Source: UBA2821 sp902763335
GTDB lineage: Bacteria; Bacillota; Clostridia; Lachnospirales; Lachnospiraceae
Assembly (NCBI GenBank): GCA_052066835.1
Contig: JBQHRJ010000005.1
Reading direction: 5' to 3' (one strand)
Length of the DNA: 64,000 bases
Position 1 is the first letter of the stretch. Every line of letters starts with the position of its first letter. Positions 1-6,407 of the stretch are shown one piece after another. A program made the position numbers and the translations under genes. Under the pieces are notes generated by a model that did not search any database, was not told the origin of the DNA, and worked only from the letters and a program-made list of their open reading frames with translations.

Positions 1-1
1 A

Positions 2-301
2 GGAAAACAAAGATATGGGGTTGTTCAGAATAAAAGCACTGACATGAACGAAAAGTACATACGAATATTAAAGGATGGATTTATGTCGATGGATATGGCC
101 ATGAACATTCTTGTTATCAAAACAGTTTCCGGTATGGCTATGGCAGTTGCGGCAGCCCTTGATGCCATGCAGTGGAGTGAGATAGTTGGCAGTATCGCAG
201 GTGACGATACAATAATGTGTGCCGTCAGAAGCGTCGATGAGACATTGATAGTGATGGAGAAGATAAAGAAGATAGTAGACAGCCGAACGGGAGAGAAATG
301 A
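2..301 (+). CDS. argR: Arginine repressor ArgR, C-terminal part (cut by window edge)
   Basis: The reading frame is open from base 2 and encodes 99 residues. It covers the hexamerisation and arginine-binding domain of ArgR; the N-terminal winged-helix DNA-binding domain lies upstream of the window. The stretch from about residue 32 (ILVIKTVSGMAMAVAAALD) has the family pattern in which a small-residue helix packs in the trimer core, and a later GDDT motif carries the aspartates that bind arginine in known ArgR proteins. ArgR represses arginine biosynthesis and can activate catabolism. It lies 15 bases before recN, the usual argR-recN order in Clostridia. An internal ATG at 44 is not the true start, because the homologous sequence continues upstream in the same frame. 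Confidence 0.93.
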   Translation, partial: GKQRYGVVQNKSTDMNEKYIRILKDGFMSMDMAMNILVIKTVSGMAMAVAAALDAMQWSEIVGSIAGDDTIMCAVRSVDETLIVMEKIKKIVDSRTGEK

Positions 302-316
302 TAAAGGAGGGAAAAT

Positions 317-1993
317 ATGCTTTTAAATGTAAGCGTAAAAAATCTGGCATTAATAAAGGAGTCAGACATTTATTTTAAAGATGGAATGAATATACTGAGT
401 GGTGAGACCGGTGCAGGTAAATCGATTATCATAGGTTCCATTAATATTGCACTCGGAGGCAAAGTAAATAAGGAAATGGTAAGAAGTGGTGAGAACTATG
501 CAATGGTTGAACTTGTGTTTAAAGTTGACAGGGAAAGCACCAGAAAAAAATTAGAAGATGCAGGTGTCACTCTTGAAGATGGAGAAGTTATTGTCACCAG
601 AAAGATAGTCAATGGAAGAAGTATAACAAAGGTGAATGGTGAAACATTTCCGGTGAGTGCGCTGAGAGACATAACTGCGCTATTAATAGATATACATGGA
701 CAGCATGATCATCAGTCCCTGTTAAAAGTGGACAAACATATAGGCATACTTGACGAGTTTGCAGCAGCCGAGATATCCGATGTGAAAAATGATGTTTTAA
801 AAGCCTACAATGCATATGTTGATGCAAAGAATGAGCTTGAAATGTTTGACATGGATGAAGAGCAGCGGATACGTGAATGTGAATTTTATAATTTTGAGAT
901 TAATGAAATTACAGATGCAGACCTGACGATTGGTGAAGATAATGACATAGAGGAAAGTTTTAAAAAAGTTGCAAACATGAAAAAAATACTTGAGAGTGTG
1001 TCGGTTGTACATAATGTCATGAATGGAGATACAGGGGAAAATGTTCTTGATATGCTTGGAAGAGCTGTATCTGAGATGGCATCAGTGTCGGATTATGACG
1101 ATAGCCTTAAAGATATATACAATCAGCTTGTAAGTATAGAAGATTTGTGCATCAGTGTATCAAGGGATGTATCAGAATATGCGGACAGCAGTGAATTTGA
1201 TGAGGAAAGGGCAAAGGAACTGGAAGAAAGACTTGACCTTATCAATCATTTAAAATTAAAATATGGGAATACTATAGAGAAAATACTTGAATACAGAGAT
1301 GAAAAACAGCAAAAACTGGAATTGCTTGAAAATTATGATATAAAGAAAAAGCAGGCGCAGCAAAAGCTCGATGAAACAGAAAAAATATTAGATAAAAAAT
1401 GCGAAAAACTCAGTAATCTGCGAAAAAAATATGCGGTTGAATTTGAAAAAAGAGTAGTGGAAACATTGGAAGATTTAAACTTTTTACAGGTTAAGTTTAA
1501 AGTTGATTTCAAAAAATCCGGTACCTATTCTGCCAATGGAAATGATAAGGCAGAATTTATGATATCGACAAATCCGGGAGAACCGCTTATGCCACTTGCA
1601 AAGATTGCTTCAGGAGGTGAGCTTTCAAGAATAATGCTTGGAATAAAAACCATTATGGCAGGGCAGGATGATATTGACACTCTTATATTTGATGAGATAG
1701 ATACGGGAATAAGCGGCCGTACGGCACAGAAGGTTGCGGAGCAGATGAAACTGCTCAGCAAAAAACATCAGATAATATGTATAACACATTTGCCACAGAT
1801 AGCAGCCATGGCAGACAACCATTTAAAAATCGAAAAAATATCTGAGGGTAATGAAACATCAACAAAGATTTACCCGCTTGATGAAGAAAAATCAGTGGAA
1901 GAACTTGCCAGAATGCTGGGTGGAGCTGAGATTACTGAAACTGTAATGCAGAATGCAAGAGAGATGAAAAAACTTGCTATAATAACAAAATAA
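317..1993 (+). CDS. recN: DNA repair protein RecN
   Basis: This 558-residue SMC-like ATPase is full length for RecN. Walker A is GETGAGKS at residues 29-36. A long coiled-coil region with many Lys and Glu lies around residues 150-370. The ABC signature (SGGELSR, near residue 433) and Walker B (LIFDEIDTGISG, near 455) follow. RecN works at double-strand breaks in the cytoplasm, tethering DNA for recombination repair. The ribosome site AAAGGAGG sits 8 bases before the ATG, and an intrinsic terminator follows at 2024-2070. It is probably co-transcribed with argR. No LexA box is visible in the short argR-recN gap. Confidence 0.97.
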   Translation: MLLNVSVKNLALIKESDIYFKDGMNILSGETGAGKSIIIGSINIALGGKVNKEMVRSGENYAMVELVFKVDRESTRKKLEDAGVTLEDGEVIVTRKIVNGRSITKVNGETFPVSALRDITALLIDIHGQHDHQSLLKVDKHIGILDEFAAAEISDVKNDVLKAYNAYVDAKNELEMFDMDEEQRIRECEFYNFEINEITDADLTIGEDNDIEESFKKVANMKKILESVSVVHNVMNGDTGENVLDMLGRAVSEMASVSDYDDSLKDIYNQLVSIEDLCISVSRDVSEYADSSEFDEERAKELEERLDLINHLKLKYGNTIEKILEYRDEKQQKLELLENYDIKKKQAQQKLDETEKILDKKCEKLSNLRKKYAVEFEKRVVETLEDLNFLQVKFKVDFKKSGTYSANGNDKAEFMISTNPGEPLMPLAKIASGGELSRIMLGIKTIMAGQDDIDTLIFDEIDTGISGRTAQKVAEQMKLLSKKHQIICITHLPQIAAMADNHLKIEKISEGNETSTKIYPLDEEKSVEELARMLGGAEITETVMQNAREMKKLAIITK

Positions 1994-2023
1994 TACCAGA
2001 TTTAAAAAGGTGCAAATACATAC

Positions 2024-2070
2024 AATAACAGCAAAGACTTATGTATAAAAAGTTGATGCTGTTATTTTTT
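2024..2070 (+). terminator. Intrinsic terminator after recN
   Basis: AATAACAGCA at 2024-2033 pairs perfectly with TGCTGTTATT at 2057-2066 and is followed by a T run. It separates the argR-recN unit from spoIVB, which suits a spoIVB that is expressed only during sporulation. Confidence 0.85.
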
Positions 2071-2101
2071 GTTATACCATTTAGAAAGGAGAGTAGGCCG
2101 G

Positions 2102-3379
2102 ATGACTATAAAAACCTATTACAGACGAATACTCGTTATGTTGCTTATAGCATCTGTCATATATACAATAGATGCAACTTACCGTTTTATAAACAGAAAT
2201 ATACCAGACACAATCAATCTGAGGGCGGATGAGGATGAAACATTTGATCTTAAAATTCCTGTTGCAGCCACAATATCCAGTGATGACCGGGAGGTCTCAC
2301 TTGAGGGTGAGACCGGTCTGCTAAATAAAAATATAAAAATTTCTACAAATCAGGATGTAAGCCGTAGTGAGCTGCTATCGGGAAAATACAATATAGATAT
2401 AAAGCTGTTGGGAGTATTTAATTTCAAATCAATACAGGTAAATGTAATAGAGAAACAAAAAGTCATTCCGTGTGGGTTTCCGATAGGCATATATCTGGAG
2501 ACTGATGGTGTAATGGTAATAGGTACCGGTGACGTAAAGTCGATGAATGGTGATGTCACAGATCCGGCAGACAATAAGGTGTGGTCAGGAGATTATATAG
2601 TATCCCTTAATAATATTCCGGTCAGCTCAAAATCACAGCTTATATTTCTCGTTAATAAATACGGAAATGATGATATTATACTTGGAATAAGACGTAAGGA
2701 TGAAGTGATAAATGTTAAAATAAACGCGGTTGAAACTTCAGCGGGTGAATACAAAATGGGTATATGGGTGCGCGATGACACACAGGGTATAGGCACATTA
2801 ACGTATGTGACAGAAGATGGAACATTTGGTGCATTGGGACATGGTATAAGCGATATAGATACAGGTGAACTGCTGGCATCAAACACGGGTGTACTTTATG
2901 AGGCAGACATATGGGGAATAAAAAAGGGAGAAAACGGTGCTCCCGGAGGTCTGTGCGGTGTTGTGAATTATGAAGATGACTGTGTTTTGGGAACAATAAA
3001 AGGAAATACGACCAAAGGTATATTTGGAGATGCTGAGGACAGGCTTATAAATATGTGCAGTAACAGTCCGATGGACATCTGCCTTAAGCAGAATATAAAG
3101 AAAGGGCCGGCGAAGATAAGATGTATGCTTGATGGGGCAATAAATGAATATGACATAGAGATAACAGATATAGACAGGACAGACAGTACTACAAATAAAG
3201 GAATGGTTATACAGGTAACAGATCCGAGACTGTTGTCTATAACAAACGGAATAGTGCAGGGAATGAGCGGAAGTCCCATAATTCAGGATGGAAAACTGGT
3301 AGGTGCCGTCACACATGTATTTGTCAATGATCCGACAAAAGGGTATGGAATATTTATTGAAAACATGTTGGTGCATTGA
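2102..3379 (+). CDS. spoIVB: SpoIVB serine peptidase (sigma-K checkpoint)
   Basis: This 425-residue protein matches the SpoIVB peptidase family (426 residues in Bacillus subtilis). It has an N-terminal membrane anchor (about residues 11-27), a PDZ domain (about 115-215) and a trypsin-like S55 peptidase domain with the His motif GALGHG and the serine motif GMSGSP (residues 387-392). In Bacillus, SpoIVB is made in the forespore and signals across the inter-membrane space to trigger pro-sigma-K processing. A TTG 33 bases upstream keeps the frame open, but the ATG at 2102 is chosen because AGAAAGGAG precedes it and the upstream codons fall inside the recN terminator. A sigma-G promoter could not be identified with confidence. 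Confidence 0.95.
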   Translation: MTIKTYYRRILVMLLIASVIYTIDATYRFINRNIPDTINLRADEDETFDLKIPVAATISSDDREVSLEGETGLLNKNIKISTNQDVSRSELLSGKYNIDIKLLGVFNFKSIQVNVIEKQKVIPCGFPIGIYLETDGVMVIGTGDVKSMNGDVTDPADNKVWSGDYIVSLNNIPVSSKSQLIFLVNKYGNDDIILGIRRKDEVINVKINAVETSAGEYKMGIWVRDDTQGIGTLTYVTEDGTFGALGHGISDIDTGELLASNTGVLYEADIWGIKKGENGAPGGLCGVVNYEDDCVLGTIKGNTTKGIFGDAEDRLINMCSNSPMDICLKQNIKKGPAKIRCMLDGAINEYDIEITDIDRTDSTTNKGMVIQVTDPRLLSITNGIVQGMSGSPIIQDGKLVGAVTHVFVNDPTKGYGIFIENMLVH

Positions 3380-3386
3380 GTTGTGA

Positions 3387-3415
3387 TTGTACTGCTTACG
3401 GTTTTGTGATATGAT
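3387..3415 (+). promoter_or_regulatory. Candidate sigma-A promoter for the nitroreductase gene
   Basis: TTGTAC (3387-3392) and TATGAT (3410-3415) are separated by 17 bases and lie 55 bases before the nitroreductase ATG. Confidence 0.6.
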
Positions 3416-3469
3416 AAAACATATTATGAACGTTGATTTATTAAGAAAACGAAAGGAAAAGTGATAAAA

Positions 3470-4003
3470 ATGAGTGAAGTATTAGATAAAATGAAAAGCA
3501 GAAGAAGTATAAGGAAATATAAACCGGATATGGTTCCACAGGATGTTTTAAATCAGATTATAGAAGCAGGACTGTATGCGGCAAGTGGAATGGGTTATCA
3601 GAATACTATAATTATTCAGGTAACAAATAAAAAATTAAGGGATGAAATATCAGAAATGAACCGTGAGATTGCAGGAATGAAAGAAGGTACAGATCCGTTT
3701 TACGGTGCTCCTGCCATGCTTATTGTACTTGCAAAGAAAGACTGGAGAACCGGAGTGTATGACGGAAGTCTTGTTATGGGAAATCTTATGCTGGCTGCAC
3801 ATGAACTGGGATTGGGAAGCTGCTGGATTCATCGTGCAAAGGAGGAATTTGAAACAGATTGGGGAAAAGAACTTTTAAAATCACTCGGAATTGAAGAAGA
3901 ATATGAGGGTATAGGTCATTGTGCACTCGGATATATAGACGGAGAATATCCGGAGGCTGCAAAGAGAAAAGAAAACAGAGTGTTCTATATTACGGAGGAT
4001 TAG
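3470..4003 (+). CDS. Nitroreductase family flavoprotein
   Basis: The 177-residue product begins with the family's N-terminal signature (MKSRRSIRKYKPDMVPQDVL). Arg-Arg-Ser-x-Arg-x-Tyr contacts FMN phosphate in known members. Around residues 108-115 it has the GSCWIH segment seen in the FMN pocket. The family are cytosolic homodimers with FMN that reduce nitroaromatics, quinones or other acceptors with NAD(P)H; the substrate cannot be told from sequence. A GTG at 3461 is in frame, but the ATG at 3470 is better spaced from GAAAGGA (3451-3457). It has its own promoter and is followed closely by a DUF4186 gene, so the two may be co-transcribed. Confidence 0.9.
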   Translation: MSEVLDKMKSRRSIRKYKPDMVPQDVLNQIIEAGLYAASGMGYQNTIIIQVTNKKLRDEISEMNREIAGMKEGTDPFYGAPAMLIVLAKKDWRTGVYDGSLVMGNLMLAAHELGLGSCWIHRAKEEFETDWGKELLKSLGIEEEYEGIGHCALGYIDGEYPEAAKRKENRVFYITED

Positions 4004-4022
4004 GAAAGAGAGTGAAACTCCA

Positions 4023-4415
4023 ATGACAAAAGAGGAATGGTATAAGCAGCTTTTTGAACAACTTGGTAATTCAAAGTTTCGCAGTAGTTTTCATTTGAAG
4101 AAGAAGGATATAGATTATATAAATGAGAAGGGAATGGATACCATCAGGCAGCATGCCAAAGATTTTATTGAAAAGAGGGAGGCACCGGCTATTATTCCTA
4201 ATGACGGAAAACAGACACCGACAAAAGGACATCCTGTGTTTGTTGCCCAACATGCAACTGCTACCTGCTGCAGAGGATGTATAAGAAAGTGGCATAAGAT
4301 GCAGCCGGGCAGAGAATTAAGCCGGGTGCAGCAGGATTATCTGGTAGATGTAATTATGACATGGATTCAGATGGAAATAGACAGATATAATCAAAAATCA
4401 AATGAGGAATATTGA
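4023..4415 (+). CDS. DUF4186 family protein
   Basis: This 130-residue protein is recognised by its core: FRSSFHL, a DTIRQHAKDFI segment, NDGKQTP, and a C-terminal block with HPVFVAQHATATCCRGCIRKWH. The paired Cys-Cys/Cys and nearby His residues suggest metal or redox chemistry, but the family has no established function. It starts 19 bases after the nitroreductase stop with a weak site (GAAAGAGAG). The length is normal and the conserved residues are intact. Any link to the nitroreductase rests only on adjacency. Confidence 0.85.
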   Translation: MTKEEWYKQLFEQLGNSKFRSSFHLKKKDIDYINEKGMDTIRQHAKDFIEKREAPAIIPNDGKQTPTKGHPVFVAQHATATCCRGCIRKWHKMQPGRELSRVQQDYLVDVIMTWIQMEIDRYNQKSNEEY

Positions 4416-4440
4416 GAAATAGAATAAAAAGTGTTAATAT
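4412..4440 (+). promoter_or_regulatory. Candidate sigma-A promoter for the DUF6465-like gene
   Basis: TTGAGA (4412-4417) and TAATAT (4435-4440) have 17 bases between them, overlapping the end of the DUF4186 gene. The predicted leader of about 75 bases contains the palindrome at 4471-4488. Confidence 0.55.
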
Positions 4441-4470
4441 AAGGATATAACATCAAGGAGACAAATTCCT

Positions 4471-4488
4471 CTGTTCTTATAAGGACAG
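4471..4488. promoter_or_regulatory. 18-bp near-perfect palindrome in a leader
   Basis: CTGTTCTTATAAGGACAG is a continuous palindrome with eight Watson-Crick pairs of nine and one G-T pair. It lies about 30 bases downstream of the predicted start of transcription and 32 bases before the next start codon. Having no spacer it resembles a dimeric repressor operator more than an RNA hairpin. The regulator is unknown. Confidence 0.45.
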
Positions 4489-4520
4489 TCGCATTTTGCT
4501 CCATAAAAGGAGGAATTGAT

Positions 4521-4778
4521 ATGTCAGCACATAGGAAACAGATAGCAACATCAAAAGAGGCAACAAAAAGAATAGGTACAACAAAAGGAACAACCCAAAG
4601 ACCTGATGTGGGAGATGAATACTTTATACAGTATCATGAATTAGAGATTAATGTTAAGGAGTTGGCTTCAACAATTAAGAAGACAGTAAAGGGTGGTAAT
4701 CTTCACCTGTACATAAAGCCGGAGGAACATAAAGTTTATTATGTAACGGATGAAGAAGTTGGAGATATGGATTTGTAA
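4521..4778 (+). CDS. Small DUF6465-like protein
   Basis: This 85-residue protein has a basic, Thr-rich, probably disordered N-terminus (about residues 1-28). A compact segment follows with FIQYHELEINVKEL and the ending LHLYIKPEEHKVYYVTDEE. That ending is the pattern I associate with the Lachnospiraceae DUF6465 family, of unknown function, in which the basic tail may bind nucleic acid. The ribosome site AAAGGAGG (4507-4514) is strong. It sits between DUF4186 and the shortened DUF188 gene. The family name is recalled from motif similarity. Confidence 0.7.
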   Translation: MSAHRKQIATSKEATKRIGTTKGTTQRPDVGDEYFIQYHELEINVKELASTIKKTVKGGNLHLYIKPEEHKVYYVTDEEVGDMDL

Positions 4779-4801
4779 ATAAGTTGACAGATGGTAAATA
4801 C

Positions 4802-5113
4802 ATGAATATTTATGTAGATGCAGATGCAGTTGATTACAAGCTTATAAGCATTTGTCATAAGGGTGATATAGTAGTGTCTCAGGATTATGGAGTGGCAGCG
4901 ATGGCGCTTGGAAAAGGAGCATATGCTATTCATCAGTCAGGCAGATGGTATACAAATGACAACATTGACCGGATGTTAATTGAACGTCATCTGAATAAAA
5001 AACAGCGAAGGACCTCTCATAAAAATCATGTTAAAGGTCCGAAGAAAAGAACGTCAGAGGATGATGAGAGATTCAGAGAATCATTTGAAAAAATGGTTCG
5101 AATGTTATTATGA
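4802..5113 (+). CDS. YaiI/YqxD (DUF188) family protein with internal deletion
   Basis: This 103-residue protein is clearly a YaiI/YqxD-type (PIN-like) protein. It opens with MNIYVDADA and continues with GDIVVSQDYGVAAMALGKGA and a basic tail containing KGPKKRTSEDDERF. Family members are about 145-155 residues. About 35-40 residues normally found between the initial VDADA(CPV) motif and the AVD(F/Y)KLIS motif are missing here, in frame. The join falls in a GATGCAGATGCAG repeat, as expected from a slippage deletion. The CPV part of the proposed active site is lost. The upstream TTG at 4784 is less likely as start, and the ribosome site is poor. It may be non-functional. Confidence 0.8.
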   Translation: MNIYVDADAVDYKLISICHKGDIVVSQDYGVAAMALGKGAYAIHQSGRWYTNDNIDRMLIERHLNKKQRRTSHKNHVKGPKKRTSEDDERFRESFEKMVRMLL

Positions 5114-5132
5114 GACAGAAATACTAAGTTGG

Positions 5133-5172
5133 AAACGGATTGCCAGATAGAAAATGTGGCAGTCCGTTTTTT
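5133..5172 (+). terminator. Intrinsic terminator after the DUF188 gene
   Basis: AAACGGATTGCCA (5133-5145) pairs with TGGCAGTCCGTTT through 13 pairs, one of them G-T, and is followed by TTTT. Confidence 0.88.
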
Positions 5173-5247
5173 GGTACACATAAATATTTATAATATAAAT
5201 ATGGTACAGATAAGATTAATAAAAATCAGGAAAGGTTGGGATTGAGA

Positions 5248-5601
5248 ATGGAAATATTAGCTTTTGGTATAATGATTTTTGGAGGTTTGGAATTGTTTGT
5301 TCTGTTGATGTTAATATGGCCATTACATATGGTGATTATAACAGCTGTATGGATTTTGACATTAATGTTTTGGATTTTTTTATGTCCAAGGAATAAAAAA
5401 TTTGAAACAATTGGTGTGGTTTTACTATTTATTGTATATGATTTTGTGGTTATGAAAAATGGTTATATTTTTTGGCTTGGCTTTATCTCATTAATGGGTA
5501 CGCCGATATTTATTATTATTGCGTATCAATTAAAAAAATTATATTTAAGAAATAAAAAGAATAAAAACGATAAAAAGATAACAGATATTCATATATCATA
5601 A
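5248..5601 (+). CDS. Small hydrophobic membrane protein, unknown
   Basis: I do not recognise this 117-residue protein. It has about four hydrophobic segments (roughly residues 4-25, 28-48, 56-70 and 77-94) and a short cytoplasmic-type tail rich in Lys and Asn. The DNA is markedly AT-rich compared with its neighbours, with long A and T runs. The ATG at 5248 is chosen over the TTG at 5236 because AGGAAAGG (5228-5235) abuts the TTG but is properly spaced from the ATG. A TATAAT at 5189-5194 may be its -10 box, without a good -35. It lies between a terminator and a repeat element, which suggests an accessory gene. Confidence 0.55.
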   Translation: MEILAFGIMIFGGLELFVLLMLIWPLHMVIITAVWILTLMFWIFLCPRNKKFETIGVVLLFIVYDFVVMKNGYIFWLGFISLMGTPIFIIIAYQLKKLYLRNKKNKNDKKITDIHIS

Positions 5602-5648
5602 TGATTTTTTATATGTTAAAATTAATGTAGTATTTTATTATATCTAAT

Positions 5649-5779
5649 TATAGGATTCAGGTGTCAAAAGTCCCTGCGGGGACTAGCCAGCACAAGTATG
5701 TGTATTTGCAAGCTGGCTTGCAATATCACATATTGTGCTTGGCTGGTGCGTAGCACCCTTTTGACACCTGCATCTTATA
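5649..5779 (+). repeat. Palindromic repeat element, full copy (131 bp)
   Basis: The two ends form a 22-bp inverted repeat with two mismatches. Its inner part is the perfect pair CAGGTGTCAAAAG (5658-5670) and CTTTTGACACCTG (5758-5770). Just inside lie two small hairpins: GTCCC-TGCG-GGGAC at 5670-5683 and GGTGC-GTA-GCACC at 5745-5757. The interior folds again, with AGCCAGCACAA against TTGTGC-TTGGCT, TATGTG against CACATA, and TTGCAAG against CTTGCAA at the tip. The single strand can therefore form one long hairpin with two side arms. There is no coding frame. Related copies are at 39451-39520, 48261-48306 and 59805-59935. This fits a MITE-like mobile repeat. Confidence 0.8.
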
Positions 5780-5784
5780 GGTAA

Positions 5785-5869
5785 TTGCGAAATTCCGGTG
5801 TATATACTATGTCTTGTGCAACCTATAAATTTGCACAAGTTTGTATTGTATAAAGAAAGAATTTCGCAA
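5785..5869 (+). promoter_or_regulatory. Nested inverted repeats in the PAS gene leader
   Basis: TTGCGAAATTC (5785-5795) pairs perfectly with GAATTTCGCAA (5859-5869). Inside it, TTGTGCAA (5814-5821) pairs with TTGCACAA (5831-5838), with weaker pairing between. The whole 85-base stretch can form one interrupted hairpin ending 12 bases before the ribosome site GATGAGGAG. No T run follows, so it is not a normal terminator. The role is unknown; a structured leader or a binding site is possible. Confidence 0.45.
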
Positions 5870-5896
5870 ACAACAAAAGAGATGAGGAGAAAAGCT

Positions 5897-6289
5897 ATGA
5901 ATAAAAAGAACTTTGACAAATACTTACCATTTTTTAAAAGCATTATAGATCAGGACAGATGTGCAGTTGTTATATGTAATCTTGAACACGAGATAATATA
6001 TATGAATCCGGCAGCAATTTCAAATTATTCAAAAAGAGGTGGAGATAAACTTATAGGCAGAAGCATTATGGATTGTCATAATGCGGAATCACAGGAAAAA
6101 ATGAAAAAGGTTATAGAGTGGTTTGACGCATCACCTGAACATAACATTGTATATACGTTTTATAATGAGAAACAGAATAAAGATGTGTATATGGTAGCAC
6201 TCAGAGATGGTGAAAAACTTATTGGATATTATGAAAAACATGAATTCAGAAATCGTGAAAAAGATATGAAAATGTATGATTTAAATTAA
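5897..6289 (+). CDS. Single PAS-domain protein
   Basis: The 130-residue protein consists almost entirely of one PAS fold. After a short helix it has the strand CAVVICNLEHEIIYMNPAA, then IGRSIMDCHN, a helix, and the strands NIVYTFYNEKQNKDVYMVAL and KLIGYYEKHEF. PAS domains bind small ligands or cofactors and mediate protein contacts. No kinase, cyclase or DNA-binding domain is attached, so it may act as a partner protein. The ATG at 5897 follows GATGAGGAG; the frame is open upstream to 5798, but that part overlaps the leader hairpin and has no family similarity. It is flanked by a repeat element and the BspA-like gene. Confidence 0.75.
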   Translation: MNKKNFDKYLPFFKSIIDQDRCAVVICNLEHEIIYMNPAAISNYSKRGGDKLIGRSIMDCHNAESQEKMKKVIEWFDASPEHNIVYTFYNEKQNKDVYMVALRDGEKLIGYYEKHEFRNREKDMKMYDLN

Positions 6290-6407
6290 ATGTAGCATTG
6301 TAAAACATATGGAATTATTGATTATAAAAGTTATACAGACTGAATAATAAGCAAGAAAATAAGCAAGATATAAGCAATTTAATATAAGAAAACGGAGGAT
6401 AAATTCC

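Noticed and set aside
25..369. Open frame on the minus strand over argR
   Set aside because: It mirrors the argR C-terminal coding region, has no ribosome site and no recognisable protein pattern.
2879..3376. 165-residue minus-strand frame over spoIVB
   Set aside because: spoIVB has all catalytic motifs in the plus frame; the minus frame is Cys/Tyr/His-rich noise.
4784..5113. Frameshift as the cause of the short DUF188 protein
   Set aside because: No other frame upstream encodes the missing residues; the gap is in frame and internal, so deletion fits better.
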